NCBI RefSeq assembly: GCF_016820555.1
Contig: NZ_JADHDW010000010.1
Location: forward strand, 62,001 to 126,000
DNA length: 64,000 bases
DNA from: Bacillus sp. REN10
GTDB taxonomy: Bacteria; Bacillota; Bacilli; Bacillales; Domibacillaceae
Direction of reading: 5' to 3'
Shown here: piece after piece, positions 18,200 through 26,559 of the stretch
Layout of the letters: each line of letters begins with the position of its first letter
Position numbering within the stretch: position 1 is the first letter of the stretch
The notes under the pieces: generated by a model
Told to the model about the DNA's origin: nothing
Database searches by the model: none
The model's input: the letters and a program-made list of their open reading frames with translations, nothing else
Program-made: the position numbers and the translations under genes

Positions 18200-20089
18200 T
18201 TATTTTAAGGCAATACACCTTTCTTTTACTATTTCTACTAACATGTTAAAGACCATTCGATCTTTTATATTCACGCTGTCTGTTGTATGTTTTTCCAATT
18301 TAGGTAAATCAATTTGGCTATTATCTTTGGAAATGATTTTCTCTAAATAGTGTTCAATCGTAGAACGGGACATGTCTGTGACACCATATTTGTCAATCCA
18401 CATGTATAATTCATAGATCGTACAGACTAATAAGCGTTGATGGTCAAATAATTGAGTATCCAGATTATCTTGTAACTCTTGGTTATTTAATTTCATTTTA
18501 TTCTCAACCATCGTGGTCACCATGAATAGGTTCTTTAGTCCATAGCTGTTACCTGTGCCTTTCAGTTTGTCTTGCACTTCTTGCAACATTTCTCGAATGA
18601 TGTCTTGATACATTTCTGTTAAGTCTCGATTGGCATCTTCCATTTTATACGGATACACGAACTTATTGATTAATACAGCGAGAATGGTTCCGGCTATTAC
18701 CATGTAAATACGGTTGAGGGTTAGTACCTCTGTTGTCCCTGTTACTAGAGCTGCTGATCCGATAGCGGACACGGTGATTAAAATCGTGCTGTAACGATAC
18801 TGCTTAATATAATTATTTAAATAACCGACGAGCATTAAAATCATCACTCGTTCTGTTGCACCGTCGAAGATGCTGAATAAAAGAATAACTAATATAGAGC
18901 CTACTACTGTAGCGAAAATTCGATCCCGCATTTTTTGTTGAGAATGCTCATATATCGGGATCACTAAGGCCAGGATCGTAAAGATGATCCATCTTCCTTC
19001 ACTGAGTTGAAAAAAGTCGGATATAAATGCTGCGATACTGATTCCGACACCCATGCGGACCGCATAAGATAATTTAATCGAGTTCGTATGTTTCACGTTG
19101 TTTCCAATGTTTAATTTCCGATATTTTTTTGGTATTTGTTCAAACTGCTTAACAAGGTTTTTATTCTTTTTATTTAATTGCTTCAACTCAGTTAAATGAA
19201 CTTTTATAAAGTTCATATGGTTTAATATACTTAATGTTTGTGGCGAGTCAGTAACATGCTGTTCGTACTTCTTAAAGATATCGGAGAAAGAATCATTTAA
19301 CTCATCAACTGATGCGCTTTGATCCAAATTAGACGAAACTAATATTAAAAAGCGATGCAAGTCTTCCCAAATTTCTTCGTCCCATTCATCTGCTGGGACT
19401 TTATTTAATAATAAATTAATTTTTTCCAAAGAAGCAGATAAGCTTAGTTTAATTCTTGCTTCTTCTCCTAAATAAAATCCTTCTTCCCGCTTATCAAAAA
19501 TCATATTTCTCAAATTGTGAATAGCATTTGCAATCGTCTCTTCTAAATCGTCGATATTTTTATTTTGTTTGAGACTTTCTATTTTTTTGCATAATGTGGT
19601 GCATAGTTCACTTAAAAGTTTATTGCCGCTTTTAGATACTTTATTTTTATTGACAATAAGTTGCAGTGCCATAATAGCAAGAGCTCCAAAAATGAGAGAC
19701 CCAAGACGAAGAGGCATATCACTTAACGGAACAGGTGTGACTAAAATAAATAAATATTGTAACGAAAAGGGGAGATATAAAGGGTTTCTTACGTTATACA
19801 ACAGTGAATAACTTAAGAAAAACATGGCTGCAAAGTTAATAGGAATGGCTAGCCATATATTTAAGCCCGCTAAAAAAGCAGCAATTCCAATAAATAAATT
19901 GAAGCCTATGAGTTTGAGTGTTTGATTAATAGGACGTACGGTTAAATCTCTTTCTAACAGCATAAGCATCGCTGTAATGGTCGTTACCCCAATTAAGCTA
20001 TTCTCTGTGCCGAAAACGGATTGAAATCCGATAATAAAGCCTACAATAAAAATAAATAAAATCGTTTTCCCGATTATATCTTTAATCAT
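18200..20089 (-). CDS. FUSC-family / aromatic acid exporter-like membrane protein
   Basis: A 629-residue protein with two hydrophobic blocks (about residues 5-145 and 330-470) separated by a largely helical soluble region and followed by a soluble C-terminal tail. This two-block layout, with KLSYAVRMGVGISIAAFISD and EGRWIIFTILALVIP opening the second block, is that of FUSC/YccS and aromatic-acid exporter proteins. The substrate is unknown. ATG 20089 follows AAAGGAGG. It stands alone, preceded by a repeat and the terminator of the upstream ABC operon. Confidence 0.78.
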   Translation of the reverse strand: MIKDIIGKTILFIFIVGFIIGFQSVFGTENSLIGVTTITAMLMLLERDLTVRPINQTLKLIGFNLFIGIAAFLAGLNIWLAIPINFAAMFFLSYSLLYNVRNPLYLPFSLQYLFILVTPVPLSDMPLRLGSLIFGALAIMALQLIVNKNKVSKSGNKLLSELCTTLCKKIESLKQNKNIDDLEETIANAIHNLRNMIFDKREEGFYLGEEARIKLSLSASLEKINLLLNKVPADEWDEEIWEDLHRFLILVSSNLDQSASVDELNDSFSDIFKKYEQHVTDSPQTLSILNHMNFIKVHLTELKQLNKKNKNLVKQFEQIPKKYRKLNIGNNVKHTNSIKLSYAVRMGVGISIAAFISDFFQLSEGRWIIFTILALVIPIYEHSQQKMRDRIFATVVGSILVILLFSIFDGATERVMILMLVGYLNNYIKQYRYSTILITVSAIGSAALVTGTTEVLTLNRIYMVIAGTILAVLINKFVYPYKMEDANRDLTEMYQDIIREMLQEVQDKLKGTGNSYGLKNLFMVTTMVENKMKLNNQELQDNLDTQLFDHQRLLVCTIYELYMWIDKYGVTDMSRSTIEHYLEKIISKDNSQIDLPKLEKHTTDSVNIKDRMVFNMLVEIVKERCIALK

Positions 20090-20227
20090 GTAATTCCTCC
20101 TTTATGTATATTGTGATTAAAATCTCATTATTGATCGATCTAATGGCCAAGAAAATATTTTAACGTTTAAATATTAAACATCAAAAATGAAAAAAACACA
20201 ATCAATAACTGAGAAAATAGATAAAAA

Positions 20228-20268
20228 AATAAAAGGCAAGCCGAGTTTGAGCTCGTCTTGCCTTTGTG
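20228..20268 (-). terminator. Leftward terminator of the BceAB-like operon
   Basis: AAAGGCAAG and CGAG (20232-20245) pair with CTCG and CTTGCCTTT (20251-20265) with one mismatch. On the minus strand it is followed by TATTTTTTTA. It ends transcripts coming from the permease gene at 20471, after the repeat. Confidence 0.8.
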
Positions 20269-20297
20269 GTGTAGTTTTTTTACTTTCGTGTCTAAAC

Positions 20298-20470
20298 AAG
20301 CGCCTTCCGCTTTTCGGTGTCCAGCTATAGGCGCTAGCGACTAGTGTACTTCCACCATCCTCCTTACGATAAGTCAACATCGATTCACTGTCGTTCATCG
20401 TGTTTCCTTTATCTTATACGGCTGGTTCCAGTCCATACGTCGCTGAACAAGCGCCTTCCGCTTTTCGGTG
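20298..20470. repeat. Dispersed extragenic repeat, copy A
   Basis: The segment from AAGCGCCTTCCGCTTTTCGG to the same string again just before the permease stop codon forms a repeat of about 170 bp. Its core (20321-20470) is about nine-tenths identical to 50826-50970 and lies in the same orientation. In both cases it directly follows the stop codon of a leftward gene. GC-rich CTTCCGCTTTTCGGTGTCCAGCT-like modules are common between genes in Bacillus chromosomes. It contains GGCGCTAGCG, a partly palindromic centre. Confidence 0.8.
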
Positions 20471-22417
20471 TCACAGTGCTTCTTTAATTACTTTTTTGTA
20501 GTAGAGCACTGATAGCAGGCCAAAAATGGAGTATAGGCCCGTATAGATGACCATGACGATGATCATAGGTGCCCACACTTCTGTACCGAACAGGAACCAG
20601 CCGGATTGAACGGCAAAGTAGCTGTGAAGCAGGCCGATGATTAATGGAATCCCGAAGTTAAAGAGTTGTTTCATTTGGATTCCTTTCAATAAATCACCTT
20701 GTGTGTAGCCGATTTTTCTTAAAATCGTGTAATTATCTCTTTCTTCTTCACTTTCATCCATTTGCTTAAAGTATAAAATACAGCCGGATGTGATCAGGAA
20801 TGTAAGTCCTAAGAAACCAACGATAAACATAGCTAGTCCCATAACTGATTTCTGTTGAGTCACCATATCCAGTTGGGAATGGTTGAAACCATCTTGACTG
20901 AAAGAGAAAGTATTGAAAATTTTATTTGCTTCTTTCACCTTTGCGTCATCTTTAATCTCAATGCCAATATAGGTAGAGGATTCTTTTTGGATTGCTGGAT
21001 CTAGGTCCTTCTTCAATCGCTCAAAAATGGTATCGTCTACGATGAGAACAGGCAATCCTCCGGCAGTAAAGTAAAAGGAGGCAACAAAATCTTCCTTTAG
21101 ACCAATATATTTTTGTGTAAGGACGTTATTTTTCCCTTTTAATCCGATTTGTCCAGCCTCTTTCAATGGCATAAATTTCTTGAATAAGTCGTTATATCCA
21201 GTGAACATTGCTTCATCAGCGGATAGATCTACGCCTTTTATAGACTTGTCACTGATGACAGGAAGTGGTGAATTTTCAGGGTCCATATTTTCGTTTTCCT
21301 GCTTGGACTCTAATATTTGTGCCATATCGGCATTAGCTTGAATGATCTCTAGTTTTTGTTCGCTATAGGAAATATCCTTAGCCTCTAATTCTTTTGTGAA
21401 TTGTGCGGCATGCTGTTCGTTTGTCATGGCAAAATCATGAGGCACATAGTTCTCAGACATTTTTTCAGCGGAGTAATAAGAAATATAGCTAAGTGATAAT
21501 AATCCGATCGCTAGTGCGGAGACGGTTGTAATAATCGTTAATAACATCGCATTTGATTTCATGCGGAACATAATCGATGACAGTGATAGCACATCGTTAA
21601 TATTTAAGTAACCATCTTTCTTTTTTCTAATGATGTTGGCAATGAAACGGACCGAACCTTTGTAGAACAGGTATGTACCGATAATGACTGTCGCAAGAAT
21701 AAAGGTCATCGCAAGAAATAATTCTTTCATTGTGACAAAGTCGCCGCCAAATAACTTCGATGATGTATAGTAGCCAACGATAATGGAGACAACTCCAGTG
21801 ATACCGAGGATGATTTCCATTAGCGAAATCTTTTTTACTTTACCTTCTGTGGTAGATGTGACTTTAAACAATGATAAAATGGTTTGTCGTTTAATAAAGA
21901 GGTAGTTCGTTAATAAAATCAACAGATAGACTACCGCAAACACGATCAATGTTTGAATAAATGCTTGCGTGGAAAAATGTAAATTAGCGATTTCTTCAAT
22001 ACCTAGTATTTTAAATAAAATCATCATAACCAGCTTGGAAATGGAAAATCCAGCTAATGTTCCGATCATTAACGAACTGAAGTAAAGAATAAAGTTTTCA
22101 ATGCTCAAGAGACGAAAGATTTCATTTTTGGTCATGCCAATTAATTGAAACAAGCCAATTTCTTTACTGCGTCGCTTCATAAAAATTTTATTCGCATACA
22201 GCAGGAAAATGGATACAATCGCTACAAGCAAAATCGATGCTGTTCGAATGGCAGCGCCCCCTTTAATAGATCCTTTTGCTTCATCCATTGCCGGGTCATA
22301 TTGCAGTGTCACAAAGGCGAAGTAAAGCGCCACACTAAACACTAAAGCGAAAATATAAAGGTAGTAATTCTTTATATTCTTTTTCAAGTTGCGAAGGATC
22401 AGTTGATTAATGCTCAT
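20471..22417 (-). CDS. BceB-type ABC transporter permease
   Basis: A 648-residue permease of the BceB/YxdM/VraG type, acting in resistance to cell-wall antibiotics and antimicrobial peptides. It has paired FtsX-like helices and a large extracellular domain of about 200 residues (roughly 315-520) between helices 7 and 8, the part that senses the peptide. The start overlaps the ATPase gene by 11 bp. With the upstream kinase and regulator this forms a complete Bce-like module; the actual ligand cannot be told. Confidence 0.9.
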   Translation of the reverse strand: MSINQLILRNLKKNIKNYYLYIFALVFSVALYFAFVTLQYDPAMDEAKGSIKGGAAIRTASILLVAIVSIFLLYANKIFMKRRSKEIGLFQLIGMTKNEIFRLLSIENFILYFSSLMIGTLAGFSISKLVMMILFKILGIEEIANLHFSTQAFIQTLIVFAVVYLLILLTNYLFIKRQTILSLFKVTSTTEGKVKKISLMEIILGITGVVSIIVGYYTSSKLFGGDFVTMKELFLAMTFILATVIIGTYLFYKGSVRFIANIIRKKKDGYLNINDVLSLSSIMFRMKSNAMLLTIITTVSALAIGLLSLSYISYYSAEKMSENYVPHDFAMTNEQHAAQFTKELEAKDISYSEQKLEIIQANADMAQILESKQENENMDPENSPLPVISDKSIKGVDLSADEAMFTGYNDLFKKFMPLKEAGQIGLKGKNNVLTQKYIGLKEDFVASFYFTAGGLPVLIVDDTIFERLKKDLDPAIQKESSTYIGIEIKDDAKVKEANKIFNTFSFSQDGFNHSQLDMVTQQKSVMGLAMFIVGFLGLTFLITSGCILYFKQMDESEEERDNYTILRKIGYTQGDLLKGIQMKQLFNFGIPLIIGLLHSYFAVQSGWFLFGTEVWAPMIIVMVIYTGLYSIFGLLSVLYYKKVIKEAL

Positions 22418-23168
22418 GTTGCACCCCGCCTAGCACAGCTTGTGTTTTCATAATGTCTTGGAAGAACATTTGCCGGTCTTCATTACCCTTATTTAATTGA
22501 GTGTAGATCTGGCCATCTTTAATAAAAATCACTCGGCTGCAATAGCTCGCAGCGACCGGGTCATGCGTAACCATAATGATTGTTGCTTGCCGTTTTTGGT
22601 TTAGTTCACTTAATTTATTTAATAAATCAGAAGCGGATTTTGAATCAAGGGCGCCGGTTGGTTCATCAGCGAAAATAATGCTTGGCTGATGAATAAAGGC
22701 TCTCGCAGCGGATGTACGTTGTTTTTGACCGCCGGATATTTCACTTGGGTATTTATCTTTCAGTTCTTGAATACCTAGCTCCATCGCTAATGCTTGAAAG
22801 CGTTGATCGGCTTCTTGTTTCGACACTTTCATAATCGATAGCGGCAGAAGAATATTTTCTTTCACGGTCAATGTATCCAGTAAGTTATAGTCTTGAAAAA
22901 TAAAGCCTAAATGATGCTTACGGAATTCGGCTAATTTTTTTTCTTTAAGGTTTGTCATTTCATTTCCATTAACTTTAATGTTTCCCATGCTGACTTGATC
23001 GATGGAGGACAGTACGTTCAGCAAAGTCGTTTTCCCCGAACCGGAAGGCCCCATGATACTGACAAACTCCCCTTTTTCAATCTGTAAATCTATTCCTTTT
23101 AATACTTCTTGTTTGTTGAATTTATTTCCATAACTTTTATGAATTTTAGTGGCTTCTAAAATCGTCAT
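22407..23168 (-). CDS. BceA-type ABC transporter ATP-binding protein
   Basis: A 253-residue MacB/BceA-class ATPase. Walker [10 protein letters not shown] is near residue 41, the Q-loop in [12 protein letters not shown], the signature ISGGQKQR near 145 and Walker [13 protein letters not shown] just after. It partners the overlapping permease. ATG 23168 follows AAAGGAG. The promoter region between it and the kinase gene carries a TATAAT and an upstream 7-4-7 operator. Confidence 0.93.
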   Translation of the reverse strand: MTILEATKIHKSYGNKFNKQEVLKGIDLQIEKGEFVSIMGPSGSGKTTLLNVLSSIDQVSMGNIKVNGNEMTNLKEKKLAEFRKHHLGFIFQDYNLLDTLTVKENILLPLSIMKVSKQEADQRFQALAMELGIQELKDKYPSEISGGQKQRTSAARAFIHQPSIIFADEPTGALDSKSASDLLNKLSELNQKRQATIIMVTHDPVAASYCSRVIFIKDGQIYTQLNKGNEDRQMFFQDIMKTQAVLGGVQHEH

Positions 23169-23215
23169 TTAAATCTGCTCCTTTTTGAAAGATTGCTTGT
23201 TTATGTTCTTTTTTC

Positions 23216-23221
23216 ATTATA
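23216..23221 (-). promoter_or_regulatory. -10 element of the BceAB-like operon
   Basis: TATAAT is read on the minus strand 48 bp before the ATPase start. No recognisable -35 hexamer sits at the proper spacing (AGGAGA there), so the promoter should depend on an activator, fitting the response-regulator site upstream. Confidence 0.6.
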
Positions 23222-23267
23222 AAAGGATTAAGTATATTTCTCCTTCGAATGATCGAACAAAAAAGGA

Positions 23268-23295
23268 AAGCATGTGACATTGTTGTCACATGCTT
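23268..23295 (-). terminator. Terminator of the kinase gene, overlapping a BceR-like operator
   Basis: A perfect 12-bp stem AAGCATGTGACA/TGTCACATGCTT with loop TTGT contains the kinase stop codon (23286-23288). Read leftward it is followed by TCCTTTTTTG, so it can act as an intrinsic terminator. The centre TGTGACA-N4-TGTCACA also fits the 7-4-7 TnACA-N4-TGTnA operator form of BceR-type regulators. Confidence 0.7.
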
Positions 23296-24290
23296 GTGAG
23301 ATGAACGAATTCGTTTCGCTTAGGAAACGTTAATGTGAAGGTTGTTCCTTTGCCAAGTTCAGATTGCACAGTGATATGAATCAGTAAAGGCTTGGCGATT
23401 TTTTTCGTTAAATACAGTCCCATTCCGGTTGCTGCGTTGTCTTGATGCTCAGTTGTGGACGTAAAGCCTTTGTCAAAAATGCGGGGCAGGTCCTTTGGAT
23501 CAATGCCGCGTCCGAAATCTTGTACTTGAAGTACGGTTTGCTCATTTTCTATATAGCTTTTGATGATAATATCAGCAGCTTCGCTATATTTAACTGCATT
23601 TGTTAGCAGTTGCCGAATGATAAACGCGAGCCATTTCGCATCGCTTAAAACCGTAGCTTCGTTTAACTCTACATCAAAGCCAATTCGTTTTTGGATACAC
23701 CATGAACGCAATGTGTTAATTTCTTGAAAGATCATGTCCTCTAACTGAACTTGTTCAATGTATAAATCATTTTCCATAAAAAGCATCCGTTTTTGATGCA
23801 GCTGTTGATCGAGCAGGAGGTGAATGCGCAGCCATTCATGCATCATATTTGCTTTCAGCTTGTCATCTTGTAAGCGGTCAATAATTAAATGCATTGCGGT
23901 TAAGGGCGTTTTCACTTCATGAATCCAAGCTAATAGCTCATCTTTTTCCTGTTCAAGCAGCAATCGGCTTTCAGTTGCTTGCTGTTTAAGCCGCTTTGTT
24001 TGCTGTGTCATGCTTTCTAGGATGATTTGTTCAAATGGGCTTTCCGGCAAGGAAAGATTCGTAATATCGAGGTCCTGATCCCAGTTTTGCAGGCTTTGAT
24101 AAAATTTTGTTTCTTTGTGATAACGGACGATTAAAAAGGAAATAAAAACAAGCGTCGATAAAAAGACGATATAAAAGGAGGACTGAACGGGAATCGATGG
24201 ATCAATAAAAACGACAAGAATAACTAATAACTGCAGAAATATAAATAGCATGATCCAGCTCAGGCGTTCACGTATATAGGTTTTAATCAT
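23286..24290 (-). CDS. BceS-like intramembrane-sensing histidine kinase
   Basis: A 334-residue kinase with two helices (about 12-30 and 37-56) and almost no extracellular loop, the mark of intramembrane-sensing BceS-type kinases. Phosphoacceptor His124 lies in WIHEVKTPLTAM, followed by N-box LLTNAVKYS, DFGRGI and GMGLYLTKKIA ATP-lid motifs. It overlaps the response regulator gene by 8 bp. Such kinases sense through the partner ABC transporter rather than directly. Confidence 0.93.
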   Translation of the reverse strand: MIKTYIRERLSWIMLFIFLQLLVILVVFIDPSIPVQSSFYIVFLSTLVFISFLIVRYHKETKFYQSLQNWDQDLDITNLSLPESPFEQIILESMTQQTKRLKQQATESRLLLEQEKDELLAWIHEVKTPLTAMHLIIDRLQDDKLKANMMHEWLRIHLLLDQQLHQKRMLFMENDLYIEQVQLEDMIFQEINTLRSWCIQKRIGFDVELNEATVLSDAKWLAFIIRQLLTNAVKYSEAADIIIKSYIENEQTVLQVQDFGRGIDPKDLPRIFDKGFTSTTEHQDNAATGMGLYLTKKIAKPLLIHITVQSELGKGTTFTLTFPKRNEFVHLTSM

Positions 24291-24978
24291 GGAATAAGTC
24301 CTCTTCTTTCGCCATATACCCTTGGCCGACTTTTGTCACGATATAGCTTCCGAGGCCAAGTTCATCCAGTTTTTTTCGTAAACGGTTCACATTGACCGTT
24401 AACGTATTATCGCTGACAAAGCGCTGATCGTCCCATAAACTGTTGATCAATTCCTCACGGCTGACAATTTTATTTTTTTGCTGAATCAGCTGTTTTAAGA
24501 TAAAGATTTCATTTTTTGTTAATTCGATCGCCCCTTCTTGATTGGTGACGCTGTTTTTCTCATAATCGATGGTCGCCCCGCACCATGCTTTTAGCTCAAT
24601 TGGTTCCGTATTGTAGTTGTAGACGCGGCGAAGAATCGCTTGGATTTTTGCGATGAGCACGTCAAAATGAAAAGGCTTTTGGACAAAGTCATCGGCTCCA
24701 AGCTGCATTGACATAATCATATCGGTCGGGTGGTCGCGAGAAGATAAGAAAATAATCGGAACATTCGAATGGGAACGGATCAATCGGCACCAATGAAATC
24801 CGTCAAACTTTGGTAATTGAATATCGATAATGACTAAATCTGGTTTGATTTTTGTGAACTCTTGCATGACTTGGCCGAAATCAGTCACCCCATATACATC
24901 ATAAGACCATTGTTCTAAGCGATTTTTTATTTCATGAAATAAAGAAGCATCATCTTCAATTAATAATAATTTAAACAA
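24283..24978 (-). CDS. BceR-like OmpR-family response regulator
   Basis: A 231-residue regulator with a receiver domain (acidic pair Asp9/Asp10, phosphoacceptor Asp52, Lys of VQKPFHFD) and a C-terminal winged helix (about 130-228, VSREELINSLW, VSDNTLTVNVNRLRKKL). I place the start at TTG 24978 (reads MFKLLLIEDD). The open frame continues 25 codons upstream as a hydrophobic stretch unlike any receiver domain and without a ribosome binding site. The GTGGTGAA before the TTG is a weak site, so the exact start is uncertain. Confidence 0.88.
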   Translation of the reverse strand: MFKLLLIEDDASLFHEIKNRLEQWSYDVYGVTDFGQVMQEFTKIKPDLVIIDIQLPKFDGFHWCRLIRSHSNVPIIFLSSRDHPTDMIMSMQLGADDFVQKPFHFDVLIAKIQAILRRVYNYNTEPIELKAWCGATIDYEKNSVTNQEGAIELTKNEIFILKQLIQQKNKIVSREELINSLWDDQRFVSDNTLTVNVNRLRKKLDELGLGSYIVTKVGQGYMAKEEDLFHD

Positions 24979-25099
24979 TAGATTCACCACACAGTTTTTG
25001 GTTTTGATTAAATTGTATAGGAAAATCTTGAGAAGTGCCAAGAGCACATTCATGTTTCGGATGTTTTGGCGGTTTGGCTATAATACAATCGAGGTGTAA

Positions 25100-26554
25100 A
25101 TGATGAAACAAAATATTTCCATTGTATGGTTTCGGCAAGATGTCAGGATAGCTGATCATGAGCCACTCTATCGGGCTTGTCAGTCAGGTAAGCCCGTGCT
25201 GGCTGTTTATATTTTTGATGAACGTCAACATGGAAAAACGAGCTTCGGTTTCGCTAAAACAGGGAGCTTTCGTGCGAAGTTTTTACGTGAAAGCGTACAG
25301 GAGTTACAAGAAAATCTTGAGAAGCTAGGCATTTCACTTTATGTTGCGCAAGGTACTTCAGAAGAGATCTTTTCTGCGCTATCTGAAAGGTTTCATGTGA
25401 GCGATTTATATTATTACCGTCTGTATGGAACGGAAGAAATGGAGATGGAGCATCAGATAAAGGCCGTTTTACAAGAAACAGTTATTCACTCTTACGATGG
25501 ATATACCTTATATCACCCGAACGATTTACCTATTTCGCTTGATCAATTGCCGAATACATTCACCGCTTTTCGAAAAATGATTGAAAAGACAGGAAAGATT
25601 CGGCCGCCTTTCCCTATTCCCGCTTATAAGGCAAAAAAAGTGATACTGAATAGTTGTGTTCCAAGCTATTCAGATCTTCGTATGACGGAGCCGATGATGG
25701 ATGATCGAGCTGTCTTTCACTTTTTAGGAGGGGAAGGAAAAGCGAAGAAGCGTCTTGCCTATTACTTATTTGAATCGAAACGGATTCTTCAATACAAGCA
25801 GACGCGCAATGGCTTGCTCGGTGAAGATTTTTCATCGAAGCTATCTCCCTGGCTAGCGAATGGTTCGCTGTCTCCACGTACAGTTTATGAGCAATTGAAG
25901 CGGTTTGAAAGTGAACATCAGTCGAATGAAAGCACTTATTGGCTTTATTTTGAATTACTATGGCGAGATTATTTTTGCTTTGTGTTAATGCGATATAAAG
26001 AACAATTTTTTCAAAGAAGCGGGCTTCGCCGGTTGCCATTGAAAAAGGCTGTGTATGATGAGAGAAAACTGAATGCTTGGATTGAAGGCGAAACGGGCTT
26101 TCCGTTTATTGATGCGAATATGCGGGAGCTGAAATCGACAGGGTTTATGTCCAATCGAGGACGTCAAAATGCGGCCAGCTTTTTTGTGAAGAACCTTGGT
26201 CTTGATTGGCGTATCGGAGCGGAGTGGTTTGAATCTTGTTTAATTGATTATGATCCAGCAAGCAATTATGGCAATTGGTTATATATTGCCGGTGTAGGCA
26301 ATGACCCTCGTCCCTTCCGCTATTTCAATATTGTCAAACAAGCGAAGCAATATGATCCAAACGGGCAATATATGAAACATTGGTTACCAGAGCTTGCAGC
26401 GCTTCCAGTTGCTTTTGTTCATGAACCAGAGCAACTATCTGCCAGTGAGCGGGAATTTTATGGAGTGACAGATTATCCTCAGCCGATTGTTTCGCTATCT
26501 CAGTCGGTTGAACAGTATAAAGCGACTGATATGAAAGCTCGGAAAAGGAGGTAA
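25100..26554 (+). CDS. DASH-type cryptochrome/photolyase
   Basis: A 484-residue flavoprotein of the cryptochrome-DASH group. It has an N-terminal antenna-binding domain opening with ISIVWFRQDVRIADHEPL and a C-terminal FAD domain with SNRGRQNAASFFVKNLGLDW and then IDYDPASNYGNWLYIAGVGN, characteristic of DASH proteins. These repair cyclobutane dimers in single-stranded DNA or act as light sensors. ATG 25100 follows GAGGTG. A TATAAT (near 25080) directly precedes it. The next gene, also a photolyase, starts 5 bp after its stop. Confidence 0.9.
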   Translation: MMKQNISIVWFRQDVRIADHEPLYRACQSGKPVLAVYIFDERQHGKTSFGFAKTGSFRAKFLRESVQELQENLEKLGISLYVAQGTSEEIFSALSERFHVSDLYYYRLYGTEEMEMEHQIKAVLQETVIHSYDGYTLYHPNDLPISLDQLPNTFTAFRKMIEKTGKIRPPFPIPAYKAKKVILNSCVPSYSDLRMTEPMMDDRAVFHFLGGEGKAKKRLAYYLFESKRILQYKQTRNGLLGEDFSSKLSPWLANGSLSPRTVYEQLKRFESEHQSNESTYWLYFELLWRDYFCFVLMRYKEQFFQRSGLRRLPLKKAVYDERKLNAWIEGETGFPFIDANMRELKSTGFMSNRGRQNAASFFVKNLGLDWRIGAEWFESCLIDYDPASNYGNWLYIAGVGNDPRPFRYFNIVKQAKQYDPNGQYMKHWLPELAALPVAFVHEPEQLSASEREFYGVTDYPQPIVSLSQSVEQYKATDMKARKRR

Positions 26555-26559
26555 TGTAA

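Noticed and set aside
20174-20398. 74-codon minus-strand ORF starting MNDSESMLTYRKED
   Set aside because: It is a translation of the dispersed repeat and a terminator hairpin. No ribosome binding site is evident, and the second repeat copy is altered without keeping the frame.
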